From: Pseudanabaena sp.
GTDB lineage: Bacteria > Cyanobacteriota > Cyanobacteriia > Pseudanabaenales > Pseudanabaenaceae
Reading direction: 5' to 3'
Length of the DNA: 64,000 nt
Assembly: GCA_003249035.1 (NCBI GenBank)
Contig: QBMK01000007.1
Coordinates: 95,248 to 159,247 of the forward strand
Positions 26,446 to 36,895 of this stretch are shown here, piece by piece. Made by a program: the position numbers and the translations under genes. Below the pieces are notes generated by a model that was given only the letters and a program-made list of their open reading frames with translations, made no database searches and was not told the DNA's origin. How positions within the stretch are numbered: the first letter of the stretch is position 1; each line of letters starts with the position of its first letter.

Positions 26446-28146
26446 TTGATTAGTACTAAGCCCCGCGATGTTCAAGCAATTTATATTGCCGATGAAACCT
26501 TTGCCCTGCGATCGCGCAGTTGGAATCGCCTGCGGTTTGAAATTGAATATGCGCTCGAAAAAGGAACAACAGCAAACTCTTTCTTGATTCAAGGCAATTT
26601 GTTAGCGCTAATCGATCCCCCTGGGGAGACTTTCGCTGCGATTTATCTAGAAGAATTGCGTAAGCGCATTAACATTATCGATATCAGTTACGTAATTCTT
26701 GGTCATGTTAACCAAAACCGTATCGTGACATTAAAGGCATTGCTCGAGATTAATAGTCGCATCACCTTTATTTGTACTAATCCGGGTGCGATCGCGCTCC
26801 GCCAAAGCCTAGGCGAAAAAGTCAAAATTCAAGTTGTACGGGGTGAGGAAACCCTTGATCTAGGTAAAGGTCACATTCTCAAATTTATCCCTACTTCTAC
26901 ACCGCGCCATCCTGACGAACTTTGCACATATGACTCGAAAACGCAGATTTTATATACCGATAAATTCTTTGGATCGCATATCTGTGGCGATCAAGTCTTT
27001 GATGAGGGTTGGAGTCAGCTATTAGGCGATCGCCGTTATTATTTCGACAGCACGATGGCAAACCAAGTCCGCCAAGTTGAGGCAGCTCTCGAAAAGTTAA
27101 CCGTGATGCCTGCGGTGTTTTATGCTCCTGGTCATGGGCCAATGTTGAAGCATGGCTTGCACGAACTGGTTAATCTCTATCGTCAATGGAGCGAAGCTCA
27201 GAAGCAGCAAAATATCTCAGTAGCGTTGCTGTTTGCTTCAGCATATGGCAATACGACAACGATCGCGAATGCTTTGGCAAGAGGAATCACCAAGGCAGGA
27301 GTCTCTGTCGAGCTCATTAATTGCGAGAATGCAGAGCCTGAAGAAATCAAAAGGGCGATCGAGAAATCCTCTGGCTTCTTGATTGGTTCGCCAACATTGG
27401 GTGGACATTTGCCAACACAGGTGCAAACGGCTCTGGGCATAGTTTTATCTACAGCGACTAAGAGCTATCAAGCAGGTGTATTTGGCTCCTATGGATGGAG
27501 TGGTGAAGCTGTGGATATTATTTCGGGAAAGCTGAAGGATGCTGGCTATACTCTTGCCTTTGAGCCGATTCGGATTAAGTTCACGCCTACCGAAGCAACT
27601 TTACAAATTTGTGAAGAGACGGGAACTGATTTTGCTCAAGCACTGAAGCAATCCAAAAAAGTTCGGACAACCCTGAATCCAGGCAGTACTGTAGAGCAAG
27701 CCGTAGGGCGAATTGTTGGTTCCCTATGTGTCTTGACTGTCAAACGCGATGAAATCTCGACAGCGATGCTAGCATCCTGGGTTGCCCAAGCCTCATTCAA
27801 TCCTCCAGGTTTAACGATCGCTGTCGCCAAAGATCGTGCCATCGAGACTTATTTGTTTGAAGGCGATCGCTTTGTCCTGAATATCCTCGAACAGGGTAAG
27901 CAACTCCGCAAACATTTTATGAAAAAATTTGCACCTGGGGAAGATCGCTTTACGGATATACTGGTGGAAACAACGGAAGGTGGTCTGATCTTGTCTGATG
28001 GATTGGCATATTTGGAATGTAGCGTAATGCAACGAATGGAATGTGGCGATCACTGGCTTATCTATGCGATCGTAGAGAATGGCAAGCTATTGCAAGCTAA
28101 TGGCTTAACGGCAATTCACCACCGCAAAACAGCAAGTAATTATTAA
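26446..28146 (+). CDS. Class C flavodiiron protein with degenerate diiron site (Flv1/Flv2 type)
   Basis: A 566-residue three-domain protein: metallo-beta-lactamase-like (1-250), flavodoxin (SVALLFASAYGNTTTIANAL, 258-395) and C-terminal flavin reductase (about 415-560). TTG start at 26446 has GGGAG about ten bases upstream and gives the family N-terminus. In cyanobacteria Flv1/Flv3 and Flv2/Flv4 heterodimers pass photosynthetic electrons to O2. The diiron ligands are mostly lost: the H-x-E-x-D-H motif reads H87-V-N-Q-N-R, the next histidine is Arg154 and the aspartate is Lys173; His230 remains. Flv1 and Flv2 are known to lack canonical ligands, so this is probably the non-metal partner. No second flv gene is nearby. 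Confidence 0.9.
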   Translation: MISTKPRDVQAIYIADETFALRSRSWNRLRFEIEYALEKGTTANSFLIQGNLLALIDPPGETFAAIYLEELRKRINIIDISYVILGHVNQNRIVTLKALLEINSRITFICTNPGAIALRQSLGEKVKIQVVRGEETLDLGKGHILKFIPTSTPRHPDELCTYDSKTQILYTDKFFGSHICGDQVFDEGWSQLLGDRRYYFDSTMANQVRQVEAALEKLTVMPAVFYAPGHGPMLKHGLHELVNLYRQWSEAQKQQNISVALLFASAYGNTTTIANALARGITKAGVSVELINCENAEPEEIKRAIEKSSGFLIGSPTLGGHLPTQVQTALGIVLSTATKSYQAGVFGSYGWSGEAVDIISGKLKDAGYTLAFEPIRIKFTPTEATLQICEETGTDFAQALKQSKKVRTTLNPGSTVEQAVGRIVGSLCVLTVKRDEISTAMLASWVAQASFNPPGLTIAVAKDRAIETYLFEGDRFVLNILEQGKQLRKHFMKKFAPGEDRFTDILVETTEGGLILSDGLAYLECSVMQRMECGDHWLIYAIVENGKLLQANGLTAIHHRKTASNY

Positions 28147-28180
28147 AAGCAAGAAAGCGCGTTATGCGCTTTCTTGCTTT
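28146..28180. terminator. Hairpin terminator after the flavodiiron gene
   Basis: aaagcaagaaagcgc / complement, loop gttat, starting at the stop codon. Weak T run follows (tttgctt). Positioned to stop transcription of the flavodiiron gene. Confidence 0.65.
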
Positions 28181-28276
28181 GCTTGAGAGAATCATAGCGA
28201 TTCTACTGGTAGGGGTTTGTTTCTCATGCAAAGGCGGCGAAACAAACTTCTGTATCTTTATTGCTTGAAAAGTGAA

Positions 28277-28627
28277 CTAGAAATCACTACCTGATTGATC
28301 GAGATTAGATGGATTATCAGGAGATGATTCGTTAGAAGAACTATCATTTTTGAAGTGAGCGCTCACATAATCTTGTAAATGTGGGCGAAGTACATTTGTG
28401 GTAATGAGACCAAAAATCCCACCCCCAAGACCACCACCAATTGCTGCACCAATTATTCCAAATCTTGAACCGACAGCAGCAAGAATTCCTAACGCAAATA
28501 GACTTACCCAACTTTGCCAATGTTTGAAAGCATATTTTTTGTAGCAAAATTGCCACGCTTGTTTTGTCTGTTCTGGCGATAGACCTTGTAGCTCAGGAAT
28601 TTGATTGATTGTCCAAAAAAATTGCAT
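28277..28627 (-). CDS. Small membrane protein of unknown function
   Basis: A 116-residue protein. An N-terminal helical part (LSPEQTKQAWQFCYKKYAFK) precedes two short hydrophobic, glycine-rich helices (SWVSLFALGILAAVG and GIIGAAIGGGLGGGIFGLI), and the tail is serine/asparagine/aspartate-rich and probably disordered. The glycine-zipper-like second helix could pack in membranes. I do not recognise the family. It is convergent with the flavodiiron gene and is transcribed alone. Confidence 0.6.
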   Translation of the reverse strand: MQFFWTINQIPELQGLSPEQTKQAWQFCYKKYAFKHWQSWVSLFALGILAAVGSRFGIIGAAIGGGLGGGIFGLITTNVLRPHLQDYVSAHFKNDSSSNESSPDNPSNLDQSGSDF

Positions 28628-28825
28628 AGTTTTGCCTTAAACTTAGTATTTTTCTAGTACCTCAGCATAATTAAAAGCCCAGAGACAAAACCTGAATTAC
28701 CCACATAGAAGGCAGTTCAGGTTTTACGCTTTTATGTTTAATTGTGCCTAACTACTGACTGGTTTCAGCAGCACATTATATAGACATATCGCAATTCTAA
28801 TTCATTTGTTAGACTGTTCTTTTAC

Positions 28826-30802
28826 TCATTGCGCGGTTGGTAACTGACCTTTTTTGAGGAGGTCGATTACTGCAGTATGTCGCTTGAGATCGCTGTGGAC
28901 TTGATCATAAATTTGGCGATCGCTACCTTTTAACCCAATCACACCATAGAGCCTTACATTCCCAACTCTACCTTTGAGCGCATGATCTCCAAAATCAACA
29001 ACATCAATTTCCTCCTTGACTATTTCGTATAGCGAACCAGTAATTACAATATCTGTCCCAAGTTCCTTAGTCATGCCCTCGACTCGACTTGCCACATTGA
29101 CCGTATCACCAATTACCGCATATTCGAGACGGCGTGAAGAGCCAATATTGCCGACGGTTATTTCTCCGTAGTTTATTCCAATTCCATTAGAGAAAGGGAT
29201 TTTGTTCTCAGCTTGCCAGACATTACGAAGCTCCATTAACGCGGATCGCATATTTAGGGCTGCATGGATCGCATTCATCGCATCAGCTTTCTCTCCCCGC
29301 GAAACTGGCGAGCCAAATTCCGCCATAATTGCGTCACCGATAAATTTATCAATTGTGCCTTGATATTCCAGAATTGCGTCCACCATACCGCCAAGATAGG
29401 TATTTAGTTGGAGGATTAGTAGCTTTGCAGGAAGACGACTAGAGAGCGTAGTAAAGCCACGAATATCAGAAAAGAGAACCGCAGCTTTGATTGTCCGCCC
29501 TTCTAATAGATCGCGAAAACTTTCGGGTTGGTTGACAATCTCTTCCACAATTGGCGCAGCAACATAACGCTCTAGGGTTCGCCGCAGTAAGATTTTATCA
29601 ATTTGGGCAGCGATTGAGCCTGTAGTTAAAAGTGTAATTCCATTTAAACCGATCGAGATCGCCGGAATCGCCACAGGTAGGATCGTACTGGTGTAAATAA
29701 AGCAAACGTAGCCAATCCCAAACCAAGCGATCGCAATGCCAAAAGCCGTTAATATCTGAGTAGTTGGGCGTTTAAATAAGCAGAGGATTCCGCCCGAAAT
29801 TCCAACAAATAGCAACGTAAAGATGCCTTTTTGGATAGGGTTGGCAAATAGATCGGCCATGCTTTTGTCTAGCATGAGAGTCGCGATTGCATTGGCATGG
29901 ATTTCAATTCCCGCCATTCTACCCATTGCTGAGTTTTGAATATCTTGTTTTGACGCAGCCGTTGCACCAATTAGAACAATTTTATCTTTAAAGAATTTAC
30001 CACCCTGAAGTTGTTCGCTATTCCAATTGGCTGGATCGACTACAAAATAAAAGGGAATCTGTTGTTGAGCATTTGCCCATGTATCCGCACCACCAAAAAA
30101 ATAAATTCCATCGCCCTTTGGTTTGGGATAACTGATTTTTGCAACATTTAGGATTGAAGCCGCAAAAGTTGGCACAATTGGTAACCCACTATCAGCTGGT
30201 GGCTGCACGCCTAATCGATGAATATTATCAGTAACTTCAGGTCGAAAATTAATTAATCCTAATGTATTTGGTTTTATTTTAAAAGTTCCATCAGGGGAGG
30301 CAAGCTGCATAATACTCGCTTCACCGATTTGCGTAAATTCATAACTAGCCGCAAATACTGCTCGCTCACCATATTTAGTAATCGCTGCTTGAAACTTATC
30401 GTCATCAGCGGCACCATGATCTCCAGGTGTCACGAACAATATGTCAAATGCAACTACTTTTGCCCCTGCTTTAACCAATTTTTCTAGGACTTGGGCGTAA
30501 ACCACCCGCTTCCATGTGGTTGTGCGAAAAGGTTCTAAGAAGGGGCGGGTTTTAGGGTCATAAAATTCGCCTTGACGTAAGGAAAGATCATCGATCGCTA
30601 AAATCACAATATTCTTGGGAGGTGCAATTGTACCGCGCCAGTTAAAAAATGCTGATTGCGTCTGTCGTTCGAGATTTTGTACTTCATTTAGTTCCAAGCC
30701 CGTTGCGATCGCACTTAATAATGCGATCGCGCCAACCATTAAATAGCCAATAGATTTGGGACTTGATAACGCCTTGAATTTCTTTTTAATATTGGCTTTC
30801 AT
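28826..30802 (-). CDS. CHASE2-domain adenylate/guanylate cyclase
   Basis: A 658-residue membrane sensor. One N-terminal helix (SIGYLMVGAIALLSAIATGL), an extracytoplasmic CHASE2 domain (about 40-310; NIVILAIDDLSL, VVAFDILFVTPGDHG), three further helices (about 325-405) and a class III cyclase domain (about 430-610). The cyclase has the first metal Asp in LFSDIRGFTTLSS, the second in IGDAIMAEFG, the substrate Lys in TIDKFIGD and Asp in YAVIGDTVNVASRVEG. Lys and Asp at those positions favour ATP, so cAMP production is likely. cAMP controls motility and stress responses in cyanobacteria. Transcribed leftward, 94 bp from the TamB-like gene upstream. Confidence 0.93.
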   Translation of the reverse strand: MKANIKKKFKALSSPKSIGYLMVGAIALLSAIATGLELNEVQNLERQTQSAFFNWRGTIAPPKNIVILAIDDLSLRQGEFYDPKTRPFLEPFRTTTWKRVVYAQVLEKLVKAGAKVVAFDILFVTPGDHGAADDDKFQAAITKYGERAVFAASYEFTQIGEASIMQLASPDGTFKIKPNTLGLINFRPEVTDNIHRLGVQPPADSGLPIVPTFAASILNVAKISYPKPKGDGIYFFGGADTWANAQQQIPFYFVVDPANWNSEQLQGGKFFKDKIVLIGATAASKQDIQNSAMGRMAGIEIHANAIATLMLDKSMADLFANPIQKGIFTLLFVGISGGILCLFKRPTTQILTAFGIAIAWFGIGYVCFIYTSTILPVAIPAISIGLNGITLLTTGSIAAQIDKILLRRTLERYVAAPIVEEIVNQPESFRDLLEGRTIKAAVLFSDIRGFTTLSSRLPAKLLILQLNTYLGGMVDAILEYQGTIDKFIGDAIMAEFGSPVSRGEKADAMNAIHAALNMRSALMELRNVWQAENKIPFSNGIGINYGEITVGNIGSSRRLEYAVIGDTVNVASRVEGMTKELGTDIVITGSLYEIVKEEIDVVDFGDHALKGRVGNVRLYGVIGLKGSDRQIYDQVHSDLKRHTAVIDLLKKGQLPTAQ

Positions 30803-30896
30803 TACATTTTTATCTAGATGTACTCGATCAAAATCTTATACCAATTTTCGATAACACTAAATTATATGGAGTTTAGTTTGGTGCAGTGAGATGTTA

Positions 30897-33800
30897 TCAA
30901 AAGCGATTTTCATATTCGATAGAAATGCCGGGGATGCCATTGCCAAAGTTGCCACGTAATAGAATATTCGGATCGAGGCGATAACGAACAGAAAAATTAG
31001 TTGGTTGTGTAGAATCGTTAATAATTTGTTGAACAGACACTGAAAAACTATTACTAATATCGATCGCTGCTTCTGCTGATAGACCTAATTGACCTGTGCT
31101 AGTCCCCTTGGCTCCAGCGTTAGTAGTAACTGGACTCAGGTTAAATTCCGCTACATTTAGGGCATCGCCGATCGCATCTTGTAAGAAGTTCAACACTGTG
31201 CCGCCTGCAAAACTTGCTAGTGCAGCCGCAGGGTCAGATCCGCCTTGTTGTTGTAAAACACCACCACCAATCAAGGCAATGATCTCAGCCTGACTACGAG
31301 GTGGGCTGCTGGTAAGTCTAATATCTGGCGCAAGGGCTTTCCCAGTGACACTAGCTTGAACTCGTAATGTTCGCTGTGCACCCAGATTGCTCACAGGAAC
31401 ATCGTTAGAACGGAAGAGATCGTTGGGACGATTGGAATTGACTGGTACACGAGTGACCTCAGCTACAGCTCCAGAAACGCGAACATTTAACGTTGGATTG
31501 AGTCCTTGAGAAGGTCTAAATTCCACAAAGTTTTCGTAGGCTCGATCTAGGCGAAATCTTGTCGAAATGGCATTAAATTGTCCTCGCGAGATATTAATTC
31601 TTCCTTCTGGCTCTGGCTTCGATATGGTTCCATTAACAATCAGCGTTCCTTCCCCTAAGAAATTAAATATTGGAAAGCGAGTTACCTGCATATTTTGCAA
31701 TTTAACTGCTAGGCGATCAAAAGTGACATCAGCAGGGTTTTCATTGTTGCTCGCAATGTTGTTACTATTAGCAGCCTCAGTGTCATTACCAATTACAAAC
31801 CGACCATCGCCCAATAGCACTTCACCCGTAATTATTGGCGTTAAAAGCGAGCCTCTTACAATAATGCGAGTATTAAAATTGTCCGAACTAATATCTCGAA
31901 TATTCAACTTTAGCTTATCGGCATTAATCGCGAGAGCTTGCTGATATTCTGGGCTATCTGTTGCTAACAGATTAGGATTACTAATTGGGAGAATACCTAC
32001 TAAAGCAAACTTGCCTTCGCTAAAGTTGCTAGTGATATTGCTAGTTAGGCGATCGCGAGTGAAATCAATCGTTCCTTGAACCTTAGTGAAATCCCCTGGT
32101 AAGCCAGCAATCTTCATGTCGGCATTGTCAATCACCATCTTGCCAGCGATTTTAGGATCTCTAAAGGTTCCATTTGCTCTGATATTAATATCGCCTTTGC
32201 CATCCACCCAACGGACAGGTTGATTAAAAATGTTGATAAAAGCAATCCCTTCATCTTTAACATCGAGCTTAACGTCAAAGATGCCGAAAATACCAAAATT
32301 ACCCGAAGCGACAACCAAGTTTTTGCCTTCGATTTTCATATTGGCATTGAAATTGATATTTAACTTTTCATAGTTAAACTTCACGGCGATAAAATCGAGC
32401 GCTTGACGGTTGACAGAGCCATCAGTCAAGCTCAGGTTTCCAATAACTTTAGTGTCAAGAATTGTCGTCCCGACAATTGATACATCACCATTGACTTTAC
32501 CCCTCAAATCAAAGGGGATCGCACTAAAAAATGGCAAGGGACGGAGGGACTCAATCGGGAAATCCCTAAGTTCAATCTTGCCACTTTGTTCACGAATACT
32601 CAACAATGGATTGGATGCAGGAATAATCCTTACACTTGCGTTAGTGAGACGACCAAAGCTTTTGTCAGACTGGAAATTGGCATTAGCGATCGCGAACACC
32701 CCATCAAAATATTTCCCTTCTAATTTGATGTCATCAACAGCAAATTTTCCATATTCAAATTTTTTGCCAACTAGATCAAATGCTAAGCGCACACCCTTAG
32801 ATTTATTCAGCCCAAAGGTTACTTTCCCTTTGATATCACCTCGGAAATCTGCAAGTGGCGGCAGATTAAAGTTGCGGGCTGAAGCAACAGTTTCTTGCTG
32901 TTCTTGTCGCAGTTCAATTTGACTGAGATACTGTAACTGTTTGTATAGCGGTTCTCCTAGTAATTTGATTGCCTGTAGTCCTTGCAATTCAGAAGATCTG
33001 TTCTTATCAAAGGTAATTCCCTGCGAAATATCGACAATATTTGCCCATTGCAGCGTGGCAAATATATCTTGCATACGACCCTGGGCGATTTCGACAGCAC
33101 CTACGATAGGATCGTCAATATTTGGATTGTAGGTCAGACGGAACTTGAACTCATTATTAAGTTCTCCCTGACGGATGATTAAATTACCATCTTTGACATC
33201 AAAAACCCCATTCACATAGGATACTTTGGCGATCGCCCGTTCAGCAACTACTCTTCCAAATCGAGGGCGATCGATGGTGACATCTCCGATTGCCGTAGGG
33301 TTATTCGTGAGATCAACGATGAGATTGCTAGAGAGCTTGCCACTAACATCGTTTTGTCCTGCCAGAGAAGCTGCAAGAGCCAGTGGAATATTTTTGACCG
33401 CAACTTGTAAGCGACGCGGATTATTCTCGAAACGTCTACCCGTCGTCGAAGATTCACCCAAATTGACTGTGAAATCAATAGGTCGAAATGCATTGTCTAA
33501 ACGAACGGCAATGCGATCGCGTTTTCCAAGTAAATCAACATTTAAACCTTGATTGCCATCGAAATTGAGTTTACCTTCTAATTTCGGATCGAAGGCTAAT
33601 TTATCGACTCTTAACCCTGCAAGCAAGAGATCGCCTGTCGCTTGCATAACGCTGCCAATTCCGTTTAAAGTACCATTGAAATCAAGCTTATCCAGTTCGA
33701 TTTGATTAACCTTTAAGCTCGCAATGCGAAGATTGCCGACGAGTTTTGGAGATACTAAATCGCCATTAATAGAACCATCAAAATCCAGTGAGCCACGGGA

Positions 33801-36047
33801 TGAGCGAACTATTCCTTGCTTCGCAAAACTAGAACCTAAAGAAGCGAGATCCACATTGTCTAACTGCAATGCTCCTGAGATTTTGAGCTTATCGATTTCC
33901 CCTGAGATGTTACCGCGAAAGTTAAGAATTCCCGATGCTTGAGCAGGAATTGCACTGGAGAGTGTTGCTAAGCGATTGATATTAACATTACGAGAAATCA
34001 GATCGAGGTTAATTCCTGCTATGCCTGTAGGGAATTGGGATTTATTAGGAAATACTAGATCGACTTTGCCATTGGCGGTTAAATAGTTGCCAACTTGCAG
34101 TGATGGAATCAGAAGATTTTTGCTGTCCCATACGAGATTGACAGCGATCGCATCGGGGATTTCTGTTAGTCCTTGCGGTAGGCTCACATTGGCATCACCT
34201 CTAATATCTGCCAACGAAAAACCACCGCGATCGCTTTGCAGATTGATAAATCCTTCGAGAATGCCCTTTTGATTAATTAGAAAAGCTGATAATGGAATGC
34301 CACTACTATTTAGCTGAGATTTCCATGCACCACTAGCGATATTGTAAGTGCCTGCAAGCCCAATTTCACCAATGGGAAAACGCACCCTTGTATTCCGAAT
34401 CGTGGCTAAACCATCCTCTAGAAACACCTCTCCCCTCGCAGGATAGGTAGCATTAGGAGCCTCGATCTGCGCCAAAATCTGGGGGTTTGTTAAAGCACCT
34501 GTTATCTGTAAGGAACTGGTGAATTGACCAACAGCGATCGGGAGTTTTGAGCCATAGAGCTTGGCAAAATCTTCGGCAACACCAACGAGGCTAGAGGTAA
34601 ATAAGATTTCCGCAGGTCGATCTTTTTGGGGCAAGCGAATTTGCCCTTCTCCAGTGAGAGTTGCACCAGTGGATGATGCTTGAACTTTTTTGATTTGGAG
34701 CGTATTTAAATCTTTAAGTTCAATGGTGGCTAAAAAACGATCAACTGTCACCCGATCAAAGCTGACAGCTTTGGGTGTGGTGATGTTTAGAGTCAGAGCA
34801 GGCTTTTTGACTGTTCCAGTGAGTTTACCAGCGAGCTTTACTTCACCAACGATCGCTACAGGCGTTTTTACATTAAAGCTCTCAAGCCCTTTTGCGAGGT
34901 CCAGTATGGTACTAGCAAAGTTTAAGTTAAAACCCTTTTGCTGATTGAATGTGCCCTCGGCAGTTGTTGTAAGCAACTCGTAGTTCGCAGAGAACTCCTT
35001 TAAAGTTGCATCAGTACCATCAAAGCTAAGTTTGCCTGAAATGTCGGTGATTGGTTTGATTAATTGTGGCAATTTCACCGCACCATCAGTAAGTTTGGCA
35101 GTTATAGCGATTTTATTTGCCCCCAACAAAGAGTCACTAGCAATGGATTCAGTAGGATTTACTTTGTCTGCGCTTACAGTAATGTTTGCCTCGGCATCAA
35201 GTTTACCCTGTTGAACTTCCAAAAGCGAATTAACCGCAAAGCCTTGGATTGCGGCAATTTGCAAATCTTGAGACTGGACATTGATTTTGCCCTGTCCCCT
35301 TGTTAGATCCCAATCGATCGCAAAGGACATATTTCCTTTGTTACCATCTTTACCGGCATTGGCAACCTCAATCGCCTTCTTCAGTTGCTCAGGATTTGGT
35401 GGTGCGGCGATCGCCGCAAGATTAGGCAAAGTTAGATGCCCTTTGCCATTCATCTTTAAACTTTGATTGTTCAGATCAACAATCTGCCAATTGCTATCAA
35501 TCTGCACTTGACTGAGAGAAACCAATTCTCCCTTAGCGATCGTCTGAATTGTCAACTGAGCATCATTAAAAGTTATCGTCCGCAAATCCACAAACCCATC
35601 TTTGGTTTGCTTTTCTGGCGGCGTAATTTTTGGTAATTGCAGTATACCTGTAACGTCCTGCTTAAGAAATAATTGGGGTTGCTCGGCGATCGCATCTAAG
35701 GCAATTTGACGGCGCGTCAAATAGCTCCAAAGATCGACCTTAACTTCGAGCGCTTCAACCGCCAGAAAGTTTGCTTCCTTATTCGTAGGCGGCACTATTG
35801 ATTTACCAAACCTAATGCTTGAAAAACTAACTCGTTCGACTTTTCCTAGTTGTAAAGGACGCTTGAGCGCTTTGGTAAGCTCGGTCTGTAATAGTGGTGA
35901 CAATTGCTCATTCAGAAAATAGCGCCCATACCAAAAAGCACCTAAGCTAGTTGCCGTAAATGCGATCGCTATTCCAACACCTACACGCCCTAGTTTTTTG
36001 GCGAATGTAGAGTCTGGTCTCTGCGGCGGTAGTTGAGCCTGTCCCAC
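30897..36047 (-). CDS. tamB: TamB-like translocation and assembly module protein (DUF490)
   Basis: A very large protein, 1716 residues. An N-terminal membrane anchor (VGVGIAIAFTATSLGAFWYG, about 23-42) precedes a long series of beta-strand repeats (LxGxxxL-type AsmA/TamB repeats), and the C-terminal DUF490 domain contains SPPRSQAEIIALIGGG (about 1555) and ends with outer-membrane-like FSVRYRLDPNILLRGNFGN. Such proteins bridge inner and outer membranes; proposed roles are outer-membrane protein assembly and lipid transport. No partner Omp85/TamA gene is adjacent. The size is within the range of cyanobacterial homologues. Confidence 0.9.
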   Translation of the reverse strand: MGQAQLPPQRPDSTFAKKLGRVGVGIAIAFTATSLGAFWYGRYFLNEQLSPLLQTELTKALKRPLQLGKVERVSFSSIRFGKSIVPPTNKEANFLAVEALEVKVDLWSYLTRRQIALDAIAEQPQLFLKQDVTGILQLPKITPPEKQTKDGFVDLRTITFNDAQLTIQTIAKGELVSLSQVQIDSNWQIVDLNNQSLKMNGKGHLTLPNLAAIAAPPNPEQLKKAIEVANAGKDGNKGNMSFAIDWDLTRGQGKINVQSQDLQIAAIQGFAVNSLLEVQQGKLDAEANITVSADKVNPTESIASDSLLGANKIAITAKLTDGAVKLPQLIKPITDISGKLSFDGTDATLKEFSANYELLTTTAEGTFNQQKGFNLNFASTILDLAKGLESFNVKTPVAIVGEVKLAGKLTGTVKKPALTLNITTPKAVSFDRVTVDRFLATIELKDLNTLQIKKVQASSTGATLTGEGQIRLPQKDRPAEILFTSSLVGVAEDFAKLYGSKLPIAVGQFTSSLQITGALTNPQILAQIEAPNATYPARGEVFLEDGLATIRNTRVRFPIGEIGLAGTYNIASGAWKSQLNSSGIPLSAFLINQKGILEGFINLQSDRGGFSLADIRGDANVSLPQGLTEIPDAIAVNLVWDSKNLLIPSLQVGNYLTANGKVDLVFPNKSQFPTGIAGINLDLISRNVNINRLATLSSAIPAQASGILNFRGNISGEIDKLKISGALQLDNVDLASLGSSFAKQGIVRSSRGSLDFDGSINGDLVSPKLVGNLRIASLKVNQIELDKLDFNGTLNGIGSVMQATGDLLLAGLRVDKLAFDPKLEGKLNFDGNQGLNVDLLGKRDRIAVRLDNAFRPIDFTVNLGESSTTGRRFENNPRRLQVAVKNIPLALAASLAGQNDVSGKLSSNLIVDLTNNPTAIGDVTIDRPRFGRVVAERAIAKVSYVNGVFDVKDGNLIIRQGELNNEFKFRLTYNPNIDDPIVGAVEIAQGRMQDIFATLQWANIVDISQGITFDKNRSSELQGLQAIKLLGEPLYKQLQYLSQIELRQEQQETVASARNFNLPPLADFRGDIKGKVTFGLNKSKGVRLAFDLVGKKFEYGKFAVDDIKLEGKYFDGVFAIANANFQSDKSFGRLTNASVRIIPASNPLLSIREQSGKIELRDFPIESLRPLPFFSAIPFDLRGKVNGDVSIVGTTILDTKVIGNLSLTDGSVNRQALDFIAVKFNYEKLNINFNANMKIEGKNLVVASGNFGIFGIFDVKLDVKDEGIAFINIFNQPVRWVDGKGDINIRANGTFRDPKIAGKMVIDNADMKIAGLPGDFTKVQGTIDFTRDRLTSNITSNFSEGKFALVGILPISNPNLLATDSPEYQQALAINADKLKLNIRDISSDNFNTRIIVRGSLLTPIITGEVLLGDGRFVIGNDTEAANSNNIASNNENPADVTFDRLAVKLQNMQVTRFPIFNFLGEGTLIVNGTISKPEPEGRINISRGQFNAISTRFRLDRAYENFVEFRPSQGLNPTLNVRVSGAVAEVTRVPVNSNRPNDLFRSNDVPVSNLGAQRTLRVQASVTGKALAPDIRLTSSPPRSQAEIIALIGGGVLQQQGGSDPAAALASFAGGTVLNFLQDAIGDALNVAEFNLSPVTTNAGAKGTSTGQLGLSAEAAIDISNSFSVSVQQIINDSTQPTNFSVRYRLDPNILLRGNFGNGIPGISIEYENRF

Positions 36048-36211
36048 AATTTTTCACTCCGTTGATGCCCTCACGACACCATTTTACATATGTTCGCCTT
36101 GGATCGGGTTTCAATTTTTGCAAGACTTTCTAAAAGCCTTACCAAGTAATACTTTTGCAAAATATCAGTTTTTTTTATTTAGTAAAGTTCGAGCATTACA
36201 AATAGCCTTTA

Positions 36212-36895
36212 TTAGCCAAAGCGATAGCCTTTACCGTACACGGTATTTATCAAAGAAATTTGGCGATCGCGATCAATTTTGCGGCGCAATAACTTGATCT
36301 GCGCGGCAAGCGCGTTACTAGTTGGGGCATCTTCGCCCTCTTTCCAAAGATGTTGCGATATCTGTTCATGGCTAAGTAATTGATTAGGATGAAACATAAA
36401 ATATTCTAAGAGTTGATATTCTCTTTCGGTTAAGGCGATCGCAACTCGATCTCGATATACGACTTGATTATCGCGATCAAGTTCCAAGTCTCCATAACTT
36501 AATCGCGGCGATTCACTGGTTAATGCGATCGGCGACGGCGCGCGACGCAACAATGCCCTTACTCTAGCGAGTAACTCCCTCAACTCAAAGGGTTTTACGA
36601 GATAATCATCGGCTCCACTATCTAGACCTGCTACGCGATCGTCAAGGGTGTCTTTGGCAGTGAGAATGAGGACGGGTGTGTTATCTCCTTGTTGGCGCAA
36701 CTCGCTACAAATTTCTACTCCTGATTTTTCTGGCATCATCCAATCCAAAATCAGCAAGTCATAATCGCCTGTCTGAGACAATTCCCAACCGCGATCGCCG
36801 CTATTGGCGCTATCAACTACATACCCCTGATTTGTCAAAATGCGTTGCAAGGGCTCGGCAAGTTCTTCTTCATCATCTACCAATAAGATTCGCAT
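36212..36895 (-). CDS. OmpR-family response regulator, RppA-like (orphan)
   Basis: A 227-residue regulator: receiver domain (residues 1-120; acidic pocket VDDEE, phospho-acceptor Asp51 in LLILDWMMP, Lys in DYLVKPFELREL) and C-terminal winged helix (TEREYQLLEYFMFHPNQLLS, then VYGKGYRFG). The receiver is close in wording to the cyanobacterial RppA/NrsR group, which responds to redox or nickel with the kinase RppB/NrsS. Here no histidine kinase gene lies next to it, so its partner is elsewhere. The upstream spacer is about 470 bp; TamB gene follows after 164 bp. Confidence 0.92.
   Translation of the reverse strand: MRILLVDDEEELAEPLQRILTNQGYVVDSANSGDRGWELSQTGDYDLLILDWMMPEKSGVEICSELRQQGDNTPVLILTAKDTLDDRVAGLDSGADDYLVKPFELRELLARVRALLRRAPSPIALTSESPRLSYGDLELDRDNQVVYRDRVAIALTEREYQLLEYFMFHPNQLLSHEQISQHLWKEGEDAPTSNALAAQIKLLRRKIDRDRQISLINTVYGKGYRFG

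Noticed and set aside
34000..36000. Numerous rightward open frames inside the TamB-like gene
   Set aside because: They are antisense shadows of the long, compositionally regular TamB frame.
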